The notes beneath the pieces were generated by a model that did not search any database, was not told the DNA's origin, and saw nothing but the letters and a program-made list of their open reading frames with translations. The position numbers and the translations under genes were made by a program. DNA of 64,000 bases from positions 682,001 through 746,000 of the forward strand of contig JAWUZG010000014.1 in the NCBI GenBank assembly GCA_036785705.1. The letters run 5' to 3'. The DNA is from Acanthornis magna (lineage: Eukaryota > Chordata > Aves > Passeriformes > Acanthizidae). The first letter of the stretch is position 1; every line of letters begins with the position of its first letter. Below are positions 1 through 11,955 of the stretch, in pieces.

Positions 1-349
1 GTCAATCAAGGCTATTTCACTTCCCCATGTATTTAGATACAAAAAATGGGCAGCTAGAAGCAAGGCAGAGGCTTCAGTGGGGCTCCGAACCAAGAGGGGG
101 AATTACTTCATTAACTATGCTTCTAATTTGGAATTCTTGCCAATCGTGCTAATTGGAGAAACTGATGAAAGTGCTGAAGCCCTGTCTCACATGTGCATTT
201 CACCATGAGTGCACCTGGAGGACTGTCAAGAAACGGTAACCGCTTTTTAGCATCTGAATCTTGTTTGGCTCTTGATTTTCAGGGTTCCAAGGCAACTACT
301 CAGCCCATCAGCTGCATCACTCAAGGGCAGCAGCGCCTGCAGACGACAG
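1..349. repeat. Outer end of the inverted duplication (partner 23,066-23,414)
   Basis: Base 1 onward is the reverse complement of the sequence ending at 23,414, and the match runs to about base 349, which pairs with about 23,066. At base 350 homology jumps: bases from 353 onward pair with 18,783 and below. This segment is therefore the outer continuation of the left arm, and the 350/353 junction marks a breakpoint. No gene is recognised; the short open frames are also present in the mirrored copy and look incidental. Confidence 0.8.
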
Positions 350-352
350 CAC

Positions 353-3300
353 ATGCTGCTCATGGGCTCTTGCTGTGCATCCTGGGGAGCAGAAGGCAGG
401 CATTTCTGGCAGCTGGGCATTAGCAGGCCTTCAAATGGAGCATGTTCTTGAGCAAGGCCAGCTGAGATCCCCTGAGAGGAGCTGAGTGCTCCTTGCTCCT
501 CTCTGCTGACACGTGAGCGTTTGCTGCTTTCGGGGTGACCCAGGCTGTGTGAGGGGCTGCTACGTGTACACGAGACAGCCAGTCCTGTCCCCCTGGGTCG
601 CAGCAGTGCCTCGCAGCAGTCCTGCACGCACATCACGATGCTGGCCAAGAGAGGCCCTGCAAGCTGAGGCAGCTGATTCAAAGCTGGCACAGGTACCTAC
701 AGGTCAAGCACCGCGGTGTTCCCTCAGGATACACCAGTGCTGGGGGGTCTCCCCAGAGCTGACTGGTGCCTCCCGCAGCTGGTGGCACCAGGTGCTTTCC
801 TGGGGAATGTTCTACCTGCCCCTCTCGAGAGTAAAGAGGGAGCTGCAGAAAGAGCTTGCCACGCTGCTTTTGATCCTTTACCAGCAGTGCTGCTTAACTG
901 GAGAAGTCTGAGCTGAGCGGAACTGTGCAAATGTGACAGCCATGCACAGGAAGGGTCACAAGGGTGACCCAGGAGCTGTAGGCCGGGCAGCCTAAGCTGG
1001 GTAGTGAGGAAGGCCTTGGAGCAGATCCTCCCGAGTGCCATCCCACGGCACGTGCAGGGAACCAGGGGCTCTGCTGGAGGCTGGGAAAGCTCTGCGCAGG
1101 GATCGGGCCAGGTGGGGGTGTTGGCAGGGTGTTGAGGGCTTCTGTGCGGGGCTTTGGGGAGTTGGTGTTGCTGGGGGTTTTGGGGAAGGAGTTGTCTGCA
1201 AGGTGAGAGGCCTAGGCTGCAATTTGATTCAGTTTGAAGGCAGCATCTGTGGTTTTGCACAGCTTTGGTTATGGAGGGCAGAAGGAATATCTGGGACTTA
1301 GTGTTAGTGGCCCTGATTCTCATGCAGGGAAGAAGAGGGGAGAGCTGTACTGTCTTGGCCAATTCGATATCTGTAGCAGGGGGAGGATTAGCCTTTTTGC
1401 AATGTACTTGTTCGGTGTACTTTTGTAACACTGAGTGGACTTTCATTCCTTGACAGCTTTTATTCCTTAATAGAATTATCATATTATTATCCCTTCATAG
1501 AAAACCATTTGTAAACCAAAAAATGGCTATTTGTTTTTGGCTCCCTTTAGAGCTTATTTTTTTGTAGGTGACTCCCAATGAATGACGTCACGGCTAATGT
1601 GTTGCTTCTTTGAGATGGGATGCAAATCTTTTACGATCTCTGGCCACAGCAATTAATTTGGGAAGTTTGCAACTACTTTGAAGTACTTGAGTTAAGCAAT
1701 GGGAAGTAAAGCTTTCCTGAATTTAGGATTATTAATTGCAAGATTTTTCTGCACCTTCATAGCAAGGATGTTTTTGTGCTGCAGGAAATCACTTCAATGA
1801 GAAAATAATTCCAGCATGAAGGAAGAGCTTCTGACAGAGACCAAGTGTTGCCACCTCTTGCCCCAGCTGCTCCTGCCAACAGCCACCTGCGGGAAGGAGC
1901 ACAGACACCAATGCAGCAATGTTGGCTTTGGCTGCCCTGTGGCAGAGAAGTCCCCGGGGGCACAGGTCTCTGGGGCAGGAGACGGCACCGGCACTGCCAG
2001 GGCTTGGGGGGTGGCAGGTCTGCTTGGGCAGGGACTGTGCCACACCTGCTGATTTCAGTGCTCCCCGGGCCCCAGGGGTCAGAGCGGCATTGGTGCCCTG
2101 GCCCACACGTTCCTTGTGTGTGTCACAGCCCGTGTTGAGGATGGCCAGCAGCCGGGACTTGTCCCATGGAGGCTGTGCCAGCTCCTGTGGAAGGCCCCGT
2201 GCCCTTCCCACTGCGGCTGCGTCGGCAGCCATGGGTGCTCCTTCTGCTAATACAGGAGCTTCCCAGCAGATCCAGGCGCTGCCCGGACGATCGCGGACGG
2301 GCTCGGGCGATCACGATCCCTGCCCTGCTCGGATTATCCCGATCCCGGCCCTACCCTCAGGGCGATCCCGATCCCGGCGCTGCCCTCAGGATGATCCCGA
2401 TCCCGGCCCAACCCTCAGGACGATCCCGATCCCGGCGCTGCCCTCAGGGCGATCCCGATCCCGGCGCTGCCCTCAGGACGATCCCGATCCCGGCGCTGCC
2501 CTCAGGATGATCCCGATCCCGGCCCAACCCTCAGGACGATCCCGATCCCGGCGCTGCCCTCAGGGCGATCCCGATCCCGGCGCTGCCCTCAGGACGATCC
2601 CGATCCCGGCGCTGCCCTCAGGACGCTGTCTCGCCCCCGCGGCCCTCAGGGCAGGAGGAACGGAGGAGCCTGAGGAGAGGGCGGGCGCAGGGAGGCCTTG
2701 CTTTCATTTGGCTTTGTTTCTTAACGTCCACACCTGTTTGAACTGCGAATGAAGGACTTTTCCTCAGTGCACTCTGTCTGCCCGGGATGTGGCACAGCGC
2801 CATAGAGCTGGGCTGGCAGCAGGCGGGCACAGCCCGAGCTCCTGGCATTTCAGGCTCCCTGTGGCAGCAAGACACTGCATTAGAACTTAGAAATCCATTT
2901 AATGAACACCTCCGTGACTAAGCACCACCACTTTGGGGTGACCACATGGCAGGGAATTGATCCCAATGGGGCTGGGACCCTCCCTAGTTCGCCTTCTAAT
3001 GCAAGCCCAGGGAGCCTGGCCTGTGAAAAGCACTTGGGATCAGAAACAAGCACCTTCTGCCAGGGTCCTGCAGGGAGGCAGCAATGGACACAGGAATTTG
3101 CCCAGGGCGCTTTGCCTCAAGCACCTCTAAGGACACCTCTGCCCAGAAAAGCAGCAGGCAGGGAGGGGAAATATTCATAGGCATTGAAAGACTGACTCCT
3201 TTAGCCAGTGCTGCTCTTCAATCAAAATTACAGGATCAGTTCATATCCTTTCAGAGCTGACCCCAAGGGGATCCGGACCACAATCACGCCTAAGCCCAGC

Positions 3301-4778
3301 TTCAGTCATGACTTCCCAGCAATTCACAGCATTTCAGCAGTTCATACCTTCTATGAGATGAACCAATTCTGGTATTCTTAAACAAAAGCTACCACAAGGA
3401 AAAGGCACACTTGAAAGTGTTTTCAGTGTTTTACTGACAACCACTTTGGAAAGGAAACTTTTGGAATTCAACTAAAGCCAAGGAGACACTGAAATACTCC
3501 AGCTCGTTGCAGCTATTTGCTCTCCAAGGCTGGAGCAAGGCTGGTCCAAGCTCAAACTCCCTGAAATGCATCTGTTGTGGACCTTGAGTCACCAGCTGCT
3601 GATTTCCACCTAGGCTGACTCAGGCATAGGCAGAGAGGTGAAGGCACTGGGACTGGAGAACTGTCCTTTCTTAACATAGTGCCTTCCTTCCCCAGGGCTT
3701 GTGTTGGGAAGCCTGTGCTCAGGGACGCCTTGGAACAGTATTTTTCCTCTTTAGAACCCCTGCAAATCACCAGCAATGCCATGGGCTGCATGGGCATAAA
3801 GAGGAGAAGGATCTCTCCTCAAGTGTGCCCGAAAAGTGTCTGCAGGAGAGCTCCTGGCAGAAGCTGCTGAGTACTCCTGGAGCTTTCTAACTATTTCCAA
3901 ATAAAACTCACCCTGCAGTCAATGATAGCAGAGATGTAGTCTGTGAGGATTGAATGCCGGAGGAAAAAAGAATTGTTACTCTCTAATCTGTTGAATGCTC
4001 AGAGAAGCAAATCCTGTTGTTCCCTCTTAACTGTGTTTTTCCTTCTAAAATACAAACTTGCTGTGGTCAGTTTGATTTCAAGTACTGATGGTTCTATGTC
4101 TATTAAGATACAGTAGATACACTAAGAACAAAATATCCATTTACTTTCTTTTCTTTTTTTCTCTCCTAGCAAATGCTCTGTCCCCTTGCTTTAGCTAAAT
4201 GTTATAGGCCTTAAAATTCCCAGGAAAGAATATATTTATGGCTCCAAAGTGATTTTAGTGATCTTTTCTGTGCAGGTTTAATTCTGCCACATATTGCAGT
4301 CCTCAGTTGTTCCAAACTTAAATATTTCCCCTCTCACAGGCCTTCTTCTTCTTCTGTTTTTTTCAACCCAGCACTAGAAGAGTCGAACCAGCTCTCTTTC
4401 TCATGTGTTTAAATTGTTTGGGCTGAATTGAAGGTACTTCTGGGTGGTATGGGGAGATGAGTGATTGGCATGGTGCTTCCACATGGTGTGGATATTGGGC
4501 AGCAAGGCAGGGACAGGCTGGGCTGAGAAAACAGAAAACAGAAGGGAAGCAGAAACATTCAGAAATGTGAAGCCATTCTCCTGGCCCACATTCCTGCCAG
4601 GCTTCCAATTGGCTGTGTCAACACATAGGTGTATGGAGTCTTTAAAACGACCCAAAGAACACAGGAAGCTGCAAGGGTCTGGGCTCTGCAGTCCCTCTGC
4701 ACTACGAGGCCGGGCAGAAGGAGCCATTGATCCCAGAGGTGCTCCCAGTCTCAGCTCACTGCCAGTCCACACAGCTGA
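353..4778 (+). repeat. Left arm of a 4.4-kb inverted repeat
   Basis: This arm reads as the reverse complement of 14,382-18,783 with scattered substitutions and small indels. The match is seen in the 29-bp minisatellite block, in the AT-rich block near 4.1-4.3 kb, and at the inner boundary, where homology ends abruptly just after 4,778 and just before 14,382. Several frames are open (for example minus-strand 2,232-1,789, mirrored at 16,908-17,351), but I see no convincing protein family or exon structure. I treat the arm as non-coding or of unknown content. Confidence 0.9.
2335..2635 (+). repeat. 29-bp minisatellite array, left arm copy
   Basis: About ten head-to-tail copies of a GC-rich unit built around the words GATCCCGATCCCGG and CGCTGCCCTCAGG. 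The spacing between successive CTCAG words is 29 bp. Because 29 is not a multiple of three, any open frame across it cycles through frames and is not evidence for a protein. Related arrays lie at 11,610-11,755 and, reversed, at 16,520-16,790. Confidence 0.85.
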
Positions 4779-5550
4779 GTGCTCTGCAGGGACACGGTGA
4801 GAAGAGATTTCCCTTGAAGCCAGACCTCCCTGTGCTGGCTCTGCCTGGGGCAGAGTCCATTTTTCTCCCCAAGGCTGCTGTGGGGCTGTGTTTGGGATCT
4901 GGGCTGGAAGTGGTTTTGGGAACACAGGGTTGTGGAAGCAGTGTTGGGAACACAGGGATGTGCTCACACAGAGCCAGGGCCTTTCCTGCTGCTCAGCAGC
5001 GAAGGGGACACCAGGAATTGGCAGGGGACACAGGCAGGACAGGCGAGCCAAGGGAAATTCCAGCCCCTATGGCATCATGCTCAGCAGGAGAAAGCAAGCA
5101 GCCAGCAGCTTCTTTGCTGTCAAGGCCTTTGCTGCAGGGTGAAAGTGCTGCATTGGCAGGGAGGAGGCAGACAGCTGAGAGCTGAGCTGCTCTATTGGAC
5201 TGGCACCCAACGTGCGGCAGGCATAGCGCAGGTTGAATTCTTTTCTTTTCATGCTATGGGCAGTCTCCGATTTTCACCTGGAGCCGGAGAAGAAAACAGC
5301 AAGAGCCCTGGTGACGAGGACACGGCGCCGGGCTTGGCTCCGCTGCCCACCCCCCATCTAGTGAAGGAGAAGAAGAAGCTAAAAGTGGCGGTGGCTTTGG
5401 CGTGGCTGCGGGAGGAAGACATGCTCCGGGACTCCGCTCACGGCCCGGAGCGCAGCGGTCGGTGCTGGCCCGGGGCGCGCGGGGGCCAGCGGGGAACGGA
5501 CAAACCGGGAACGGACGGACGGACACGCGGACAAACGGTTCCGGCCGTTC
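4779..5550. other. Spacer between the left arm and the PIM CpG island, no gene assigned
   Basis: Homology to the right arm has ended. Open frames exist, including a plus-strand frame with a Met near 5,252 that runs towards the kinase region, but it is not in the kinase frame and no splice link is obvious. The block becomes strongly GC/CpG rich after about 5,300, which fits the promoter side of the PIM-like gene. Confidence 0.4.
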
Positions 5551-5637
5551 GGCAGCGGCGGCAGCGGCGGCGGCAGCGGCGGCAGCAGCGGCGGCAGCAG
5601 CAGCAGCAGCGGCAGCAGCAGCAGCAGCGGCGGCAGA
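5551..5637 (+). repeat. CAG/CGG trinucleotide microsatellite
   Basis: An interrupted run of CGG and CAG triplets lies about 140 bp upstream of the proposed PIM start, in the CpG island. In the overlapping frames it reads as poly-Ala, Arg/Gln or poly-Ser, which is why long open frames appear here. It is probably 5'UTR or promoter sequence. Confidence 0.8.
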
Positions 5638-5779
5638 ATATTGCCGGTCTACGGACCCGCGGCGATCCCTGCTCTTTTTCCTCCTCTCCCTCTCCCGGTG
5701 TCCCGCACCCTCCCCGCGTTCCCTCGCTTGCTCTTACCCCTCCCTTTCCCGGGCTCCCTCTCCCCTGCCGGGCGGGGCC

Positions 5780-8277
5780 ATGCGCCCGGCCCGCCCCCGG
5801 CCCCGGGCGGGGCTGTCCCGTCCCCGCCCCCGGGCGGCGCGCCGCGCTGTCGCCTCGGCGCGGCTGTCGCTGGCCTGGCTGTGGCGCTGCTGGGCGGGCA
5901 TCAGTGGCTGGGGCTGGCGCAGCATTGCCCGTTTCTGGCTGCGCCGGCCCCGGCCCCGGCCCCGGCCCCGGCCCCGGCCCCGGCTCATCCCGCGGCCCGA
6001 GGAGGACACACATGGCGCGGCCGCTCCCTCCGCCTCGGCTGCGGCTTCCCCGGCCCGAGCTCCGGCGCTCGGCAGCGCGGCCGCCGGTCCCGAGCCGCCG
6101 GTGCCCCGTTCGGAGGGGGATGCTCGGCCCGGGGCGGTTGGCAGGCGGTCGGGGGCCGTGTGTGGCCCCGGGCCGAAGGCTGAGAGCCGCGTGTCGCCCG
6201 CAGGGACGGCGCAGGAGGCCCTGCAGGAGCGCTACCAGCTGGGCTCGCTGCTGGGGCGCGGTGGATTTGGCAGTGTGTACTCCGGGACGCGGCTGGCGGA
6301 CGGCGCCCCGGTGAGTGGCGGGGCGGGCGGCGGGCGGAGGAGGAGGAGGAGGAGGAGGAGGAGGAGGAGGAGAAAGGTTGGGTGGGGCACGGCAGGGCGG
6401 GCGGTGAGTTGACGCCGCTGCTCGCATTGGCTTGCAGGTGGCCATCAAAAGCGTGTCCCGGAGCCGGATCCGACATTGGGGCGAGCTGGTGAGTGAGCGG
6501 GGCCAGCGGGAGAAAGCGGGGCGTGCCGGGCCCGTGGGGGTAAGCCGGGGCCCGGCAGGCTGGAAGGCGCCAGGACGCCGGGAGCGAGGGAGGGAGGCAG
6601 GGAGGGCGGGCGGGCGGGCGAGCGGGCGTGGGCTCAGCGGAGGACGCAGAGCATCCCGGGCTGGCTGAGGGCTTGCAGAGCCCCGGCTCGGCCTCAGCCC
6701 CACTGACGGCATGGTGCTCCTCCCACAGCCCGACGGCACCAGCGCACCCCTGGAGATCGTGCTGCTGCACAGGGTGTCCACAGGCTTCCGTGGCATCGTC
6801 CAGCTGTTGGAGTGGGTTGAGCTCCCCAACAGCTTCTGGATGGTGATGGAGCGCCCGGAGCGGTGTCAGGACCTCTCCCGCTTCATTCGGGCGCGGGGCT
6901 TCCTGTCAGAGGAGGTGGCGCGGGAGCTGTTCCACCAGGTCCTGGAGGCCGTGCGGCACTGCAGCAGCCGCGGGGTCCTGCACAGGGACATTAAACCGGA
7001 GAACATCGTCATCGACCTGTGCACCGGAGAGGCCAAGCTGATTGACTTTGGCTGTGGCACCTACCTCCAGGACGAAGCGTACACCCACTTTGCAGGTGAG
7101 CTCAGCCAGGAGTCCGCTCCCAGCACCTCGGGGCCAAACATCGGAGGGCCACACTTGGGTGTGGCACCAGGGATTGTCCCTTTTGCTGCCAGTCATGGGC
7201 TTGACTCTTTAGCCACGTAGCTCTTGAGTGGAGGTGAGGGGCAAGGGGGGAGCTGCTTCCAGCCCTGCTGAGAGCCTTTACCACCCACACCGCCCAGGAC
7301 CGGGGCTGGGGCTGGGGCTGGGGCAGAGGCAAACAGCCTGAAAAAAACACCCATGGGGGTAGCAGAGACGGGGGCCAGAACCTGTGCACCAGCCGATTTG
7401 GTGTGCAGGCGAGGAAGGGCTTGGGCTGCTCTGCTCCCCTCATTTGCTTGGGCTTGTTGATGTTTTTTGGGGCAGTGCAGGCAGGGAGGATGAAGGCAGT
7501 TTTTTTCCCACCACTTAGTGGCTTTTTCCTTGGCATGCCATGGCTGGGCCTTCCCAGGGCTTCCGCTGCCCTCTTCCAAGCCCAGTGGCTCCTTGTACAA
7601 GCCAAAGTTTGTACACGAGTCCCAGGGGCTGGCCAGAAGGCAGCGGGTCACACGGCGTGCCCGCGTGCCTAGGGATGCTGGGGCGAGGCTCTGGCAGCAG
7701 GCAGCATTGCCCTGATGAAGTGCGTGTGTATTCCGTAGGAACACCAGCCTACAGCCCCCCGGAATGGAACCACTTTGGGTGGTACCACGGCGAGCCAGCT
7801 ACGGTCTGGTCCTTGGGCATCTTGCTGCACCAGATGGTCTGCGGGAAGCACCCTTTCAGCAAGGGCCGCAACATCAGCTGGGGCCAGCTCTCGCTGCCAC
7901 AACGGCTCTCTCAAGGTGCATCCTCATCTCTGTGGCACGGGGGGGAATAGCAGTGCTGGGAGACAGCAGCGGGCTCACGAGCATCCCGCTCTGGCAGCTG
8001 CTGAGGAGGTGTCCAGCTATCCCGCTCTCCTCCAAAACAGAGAATCCGTGGGGAAGTTTAGGCACAGCTGTGAGCATATCCAGCATAGGCTGGGCACGCT
8101 CAGCAATAGTGGGGCAAAGTGGACAGGAGCCTTCTCCAACTGACCGGCGCTTTCTGCTTTCTCTCCCCAGAGTGCCGAGAGCTCATCCGGTGGTGTTTAT
8201 CCTTGCACTCCTTGGACAGGCCTTCCTTGGAAGACCTGTTCTGTGATCCTTGGATGCAGGATATTCATCTGCCATAG
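5780..8277 (+). CDS. PIM-family serine/threonine kinase (PIM1-like), five coding exons
   Basis: PIM kinases are constitutively active cytoplasmic/nuclear Ser/Thr kinases promoting survival and growth. Coding exons: 5780-6310, 6438-6488, 6729-7095, 7739-7915 and 8171-8277 (TAG 8275-8277). Each border has GT/AG signals and phases are continuous. Motifs in order: glycine loop LGRGGFGSV (about residue 155), VAIK lysine (codon 6447), the PIM hinge ERPE that contains proline, catalytic HRDIKPEN (6981 onward), IDFG (Asp codon 7044), the SPPEW equivalent of APE, then VWSLGILL. The first exon supplies about 140 residues before the kinase, rich in Arg/Pro, and longer than in classical PIM1 (about 313 aa in total). 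The ATG at 5780 is the first good in-frame start after the CpG island, but the frame is open further 5'. All key catalytic residues are present and no frameshift is seen, so it is probably functional. Which PIM paralogue it is cannot be told. Confidence 0.88.
5943..5987 (+). repeat. GGCCCC hexanucleotide run inside PIM exon 1
   Basis: About seven tandem copies of GGCCCC encode an alternating Pro-Arg tract in the kinase reading frame. The tract lies in the N-terminal extension just after a Trp-rich stretch. Length variation in steps of six bases would keep the frame. Confidence 0.85.
6340..6372 (+). repeat. GGA microsatellite in PIM intron 1
   Basis: A pure run of GGA triplets about 30 bp after the exon 1 donor at 6311. 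It is purine-rich on the coding strand and would be transcribed as part of the intron. Confidence 0.85.
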
Positions 8278-9925
8278 GAGAAAGGAGAGAGCCACATGGC
8301 GTGTTGGATCCATGAGCCTGGTAAGTGGCAGCTGCACACAAATCTCTTGGCAATAAAAATCCAAGAAACGCAGCCTTTTTTGTCATGCCCGTATCACTGA
8401 GCAGGGTCCATGAGATGGGGACACGCAGCTCTCGTGCGGAGCTGAGCTGCTCTTCCCGGCACTGCTGGCCACCATGCAAGCTGCTTTTGCTTGTCCTGCT
8501 TCACGGGCTTCAGCTAGGGCCCTGGGCAGAGCACTGACAGCCTGGTCTCTCCCACCCCCAGGGAGGAAGGAGCCCCTGGAGAAGCTGCACCAGGTGGGGC
8601 TGCCACTGGAGACATCGAGGACGACACCAAGGATGACAAGCTCTTCCTCGACCTGGCCCCAGGTAAGCTGAAGATGATGGACTTCGATTGGGCTCCTGCT
8701 TCAGGGCCAGGCTCCCCAGGGAATCTGCAGATGAGTCCACAGCCAGGAGGATGCTCCCACCTCTGGGCACTGCACAGCCTGGCCGGGCACCGAAGGCTCC
8801 CGCCTTTACTGGGGCAGGTGCAGCTCATTCTTCAGTCGGCTGCCAAGCTGCTTTTTGGCAGCACTGGGGCCATGGGCTGGGCTGGTTCCCAAATGGGAGT
8901 CGGCCCCTGGCCCTAGCAACAGCCCCCAGCACCCACCGTGCCCCGGGCTGGGGCTGGGGCAGCCAGCCCGACACAAAGAAAGCCCCATGGGGGGAGCAGA
9001 GCTGGGCCTCCTGAACTTGCGCCCTTTGGGCTGCTTTGGTTTGCAGGCACGGAAGGGCTCAGGCTACTCTCCTCCCCTTGCCGGCTTTGGGTTCCCATTC
9101 TTTTTGGGAGGCAGTGCAGGGGGGAAGGAAGGGAGAAAACATGGCTTTCCCTCCCCCATGGGTGGGTTTGTCCCTAGCATGTTGGGGTTGGGCCTTCCTC
9201 AAGCCCCTGAGAGAGATAAGATTTTACCTTTGTTCTATTCCCTTTTCAGTGTCTGTAATCTATTTTCATTTCTTTGTTTGTTTGTTTTAAAGGAAGCATT
9301 CTAGGTGGTGTCCGGTCAGGATCGTGAAGTGCTTGGGAGCAGCTGCGGCGTGGATGGGACGTGCCCTTGGAGAAGGCAGAGGACGTCGTTCAGGACCAGC
9401 TTTTCGGCTGGAGGTGGATGGCGTGAGGTGGGTGCCCATCTTCTTGGCCTGCCTGGGCCAAGGGCGTTTGGGAGATGGCAGCGAGCACGGCAGCATCCCG
9501 CTCTGGGCAGCTGCCGAGGAGGTGCATCTGCCGTGGCTGGCTGCAGGCGCTGGCACATGTCCTGCCCTGCTGCTCTCCTCCCAAAGGCAGCGGTGCCGGG
9601 GAGCTTTGGGCACCGCGCTGAGCACGGCCAGCATGACCTGGCCACTGCAGGCCCTTGGCACAAGGGCCACAGGAGCCTTCAGCTGACAGGCGCTTTCTGC
9701 TTCCTCTCCTTCCAGCCAAGCTCCAGCGTGGATGCTGATGCTGCTCCGGGCTCCGCCAGGGCTCTGCTGTGCCTGGGCACCGCGCCGGAAGAAGCAGAAG
9801 AAGAAACGGTGCACGCCGCAGCAGAGACTTGCTCGCTCATTTTGGCAATGCAGCTCAAGTGTGCAGAGCGTCCACCTCCAAGGGGGAACACGACACCCCC
9901 CAAAAAATAAACTTGTTCAATACCT
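8278..9925 (+). other. Spliced 3'UTR of the PIM-like gene with two poly(A) signals
   Basis: Downstream of the kinase stop there are clean splice signals: a donor GTAAGT at 8321, an exon 8562-8662 between a pyrimidine-rich AG acceptor and a GTAAGC donor, and a last exon starting at 9716. AATAAA occurs at 8352-8357 (unspliced short form) and at 9906-9911 (long form). In the kinase frame the sequence after the TAG stays open into exon 8562 and reads EPLEKLHQ, so relatives lacking this stop could have a longer C-terminus. Confidence 0.55.
8659..8720 (+). pseudogene. Possible remnant of a PIM kinase DFG-region exon
   Basis: One frame reads KLFLDLAPGKLKMMDFDW. Position by position this resembles the [16 protein letters not shown] segment of the intact kinase upstream (leucine, aspartate, glycine and lysine spacing, then Asp-Phe). 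The glycine after DF is replaced by Asp. It crosses the proposed donor at 8663, so it cannot belong to the same spliced exon. It could be a decayed exon duplicate or chance similarity. Confidence 0.25.
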
Positions 9926-9930
9926 TCTGA

Positions 9931-11600
9931 AATGGTATCAATCTGCCATGACCCCAAGTGCCATTTTTCAGCTGCCTCAGGTTGTTTCTCAGCATTTCTC
10001 AGAGCAGTTCTCTCCCCCACCGGCCTTTCACTTCACAACTGCTCCCTGTTTTCCCCCAGTGAGTTTCCAGCTCATGACAGTCTCCATCACACCGTAGCCT
10101 TCCTTGATTGCCCCTCACTGCCAGGAAGAGCAAGGCCCACGTTTGGGGACTCCTGCTGTCCTTGGCTGAAGAACAGTCTCAGGCGAGACTTTAGTGTCAT
10201 CCAGAGCTGCTCTCCAGCCCTCAGCTGGCCTCGCTGCTGGGTTCCCAGCCTCTTTTTCCTTGTCCTTGCACTAGGATGGGCTCTGTACATCCCCTTGACT
10301 CTCCACGCTCTTCCCAGCCCGCCCACCCAGCTCGGTTAGGCTGAAGCTGAAGCCTGTCTGTCTCCTGTGGCACAGCAGTGCAGTCCCCTGTGCCCCTGGG
10401 GGAGCAGCAGCCCACAGAGCCCAGCACGCAACAGTGCAGGCCGGGCTGCAGCAGCCGCCCTCCAGCCATGGCTTGGCTCTTGGTGGCAACTAAATGCTCC
10501 CTGTTTCCAGCTGTGGCTGGAGGATGGCCCCAGGGCAGAGCCCAGCCGGGCTCCCACTGCATCCCCTGCAGCTTGGGGCAGAGCATGGTCCCAGAGCTGA
10601 GCTTCATGGGCAGCCCCCAGAGCTGTGGCTTCCAGTCAGTCTGGGCAAGGCTTGTGTTCTCATCTCCTGCAACTGCTGGGCACAACAAGCTGTGCTGCCA
10701 GGCCAGCAGTGCCCCTGTGGGCAGTGCCAAGGCTGAAGGGCTTTCCTGTTCCCCAGGAGCCGGCAGGAAGCCTTAGCAGGGCCTGGCAGCTGTGGAGCTG
10801 ATGTCGCCTGCTGTCCGGGCCTCGCTGCCAGCAACCGCCCCCACCCACCGTGCTCTGTCCTACACGGAGAGAAGGCTCTGCCTAGACAAGGCTTTCTAGA
10901 GTGCCTTTGGATCCACGCATACAGAACAAACAAAGAGAGGGAAAGCATCAGTCACGTTGCTTGCACGCTCCTTCCTTTCTACACGAATCCCACATGTGCA
11001 CACACCCATGGAGAGATCTATTAAAACTCTAGGGATGCATCGAGATTTGCCCTGTACCTTGAAGTTCAGCACAACTCACCTTAGGAGGCGGTGGCCAGGG
11101 GATTTTTTTCCCAGCTCTGTGTGAGTAGGTGTCCAAGAGCTGAGGGGAGCAGCATTCAGAAGCAGTTTCAAGATTTCAAGGCAGGAAGTAGAGCTGACAA
11201 ACATCCGCGGAACTTGCCCTATTCATCAGGAAGGGGTGCTGCTTCTTCAGGAATATGGCCCAATGGAGACACAAGAGCTGGAAAACTCCCAGCTCTCTCT
11301 CAGTAGATTGGTGCCAAAGGGGGAGCAGTAGAAATGCTTTCTGTCTGCTTTTGCGGACACAAGGTCCAAGGAGCCACGGTGGCAGAGGGTGAGATTTCGA
11401 TTTTTCCCAATCACATGCCTTTATGAGGTTTCTCACCAGTTCTACATATTGGGGAAACCACCACATGCCCAAGGAGCGGATAGTGGGTGTGTTTGGGAGC
11501 GAGCTGACGGCTGCCCAGGGGAACCAGAGCTGCCGTGGGGATCCAGGCGCTGCCCAGACAATCCAGGAGCGTCCCGGCACATCCAGGCGCTGCCCGGGCA
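9931..11600. other. Intergenic interval, nothing recognised
   Basis: Unique spacer between the PIM 3' end and the 29-bp minisatellite. Open frames are short, overlap on both strands and lack family motifs or paired splice sites. No RNA gene or transposon recognised. Confidence 0.4.
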
Positions 11601-11609
11601 ATGCCAGCC

Positions 11610-11755
11610 CTGCTCGCCGGGCGATCCCGATCCCGGCGCTGCCCCCAGGACGATCCCGATCCCAGCCCTGCCCTCAGGACGCTCCCGATCCCGGCCCTGT
11701 CCTCAGGATGATCCCGATCCCGGCCCTGCCCTCAGGACGCTGTCTCGCCCCCGCG
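11610..11755 (+). repeat. 29-bp minisatellite array, spacer copy
   Basis: About five copies of the same GATCCCGATCCCGG/CTCAGGACG unit found in both arms of the inverted repeat. It is followed by the same flank (a CGCCCCCGCGGCCC stretch, then TTTCATTTGGCTTTG) seen after the left array. The shared flank means a longer segment was copied, not only the repeat. Confidence 0.85.
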
Positions 11756-11912
11756 GCCCTCAGGGCAGGAGGAACGGGCAGGCGCAGGGAGGCCTTGCTT
11801 TCATTTGGCTTTGTTTCTTAACGTCCACACCTGTTTGAACTGCGAATCCAGACACACTGACAAATGCATGGACAGAGACACACAGACATAAAATGTAGCT
11901 ATGCTGAAAGGG

Positions 11913-11918
11913 TTTATT
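11913..11918 (-). terminator. Poly(A) signal AATAAA of the secreted-peptide gene
   Basis: AATAAA on the minus strand (TTTATT on plus), about 40 bp beyond the proposed stop codon at 11,956-11,958. It supports the minus-strand transcript model. Confidence 0.6.
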
Positions 11919-11955
11919 GATTAATCAGGGGAAATGGCCCACGGCTCCAAGGGGA

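Noticed and set aside
1789..2232. 147-codon minus-strand frame starting MAADAAA, mirrored at 16,908-17,351
   Set aside because: Conserved only because the whole arm is duplicated; no family motif, no partner exon, and it abuts the minisatellite.
2335..2635. CRISPR-like regular repeats of 29 bp
   Set aside because: Units are contiguous with no unique spacers, in a eukaryotic context; it is a minisatellite.
5438..6829. 463-codon minus-strand frame opposite the PIM gene
   Set aside because: Shadow frame in CpG-island and GGA/CAG repeat DNA; runs through known introns and exons of the kinase.
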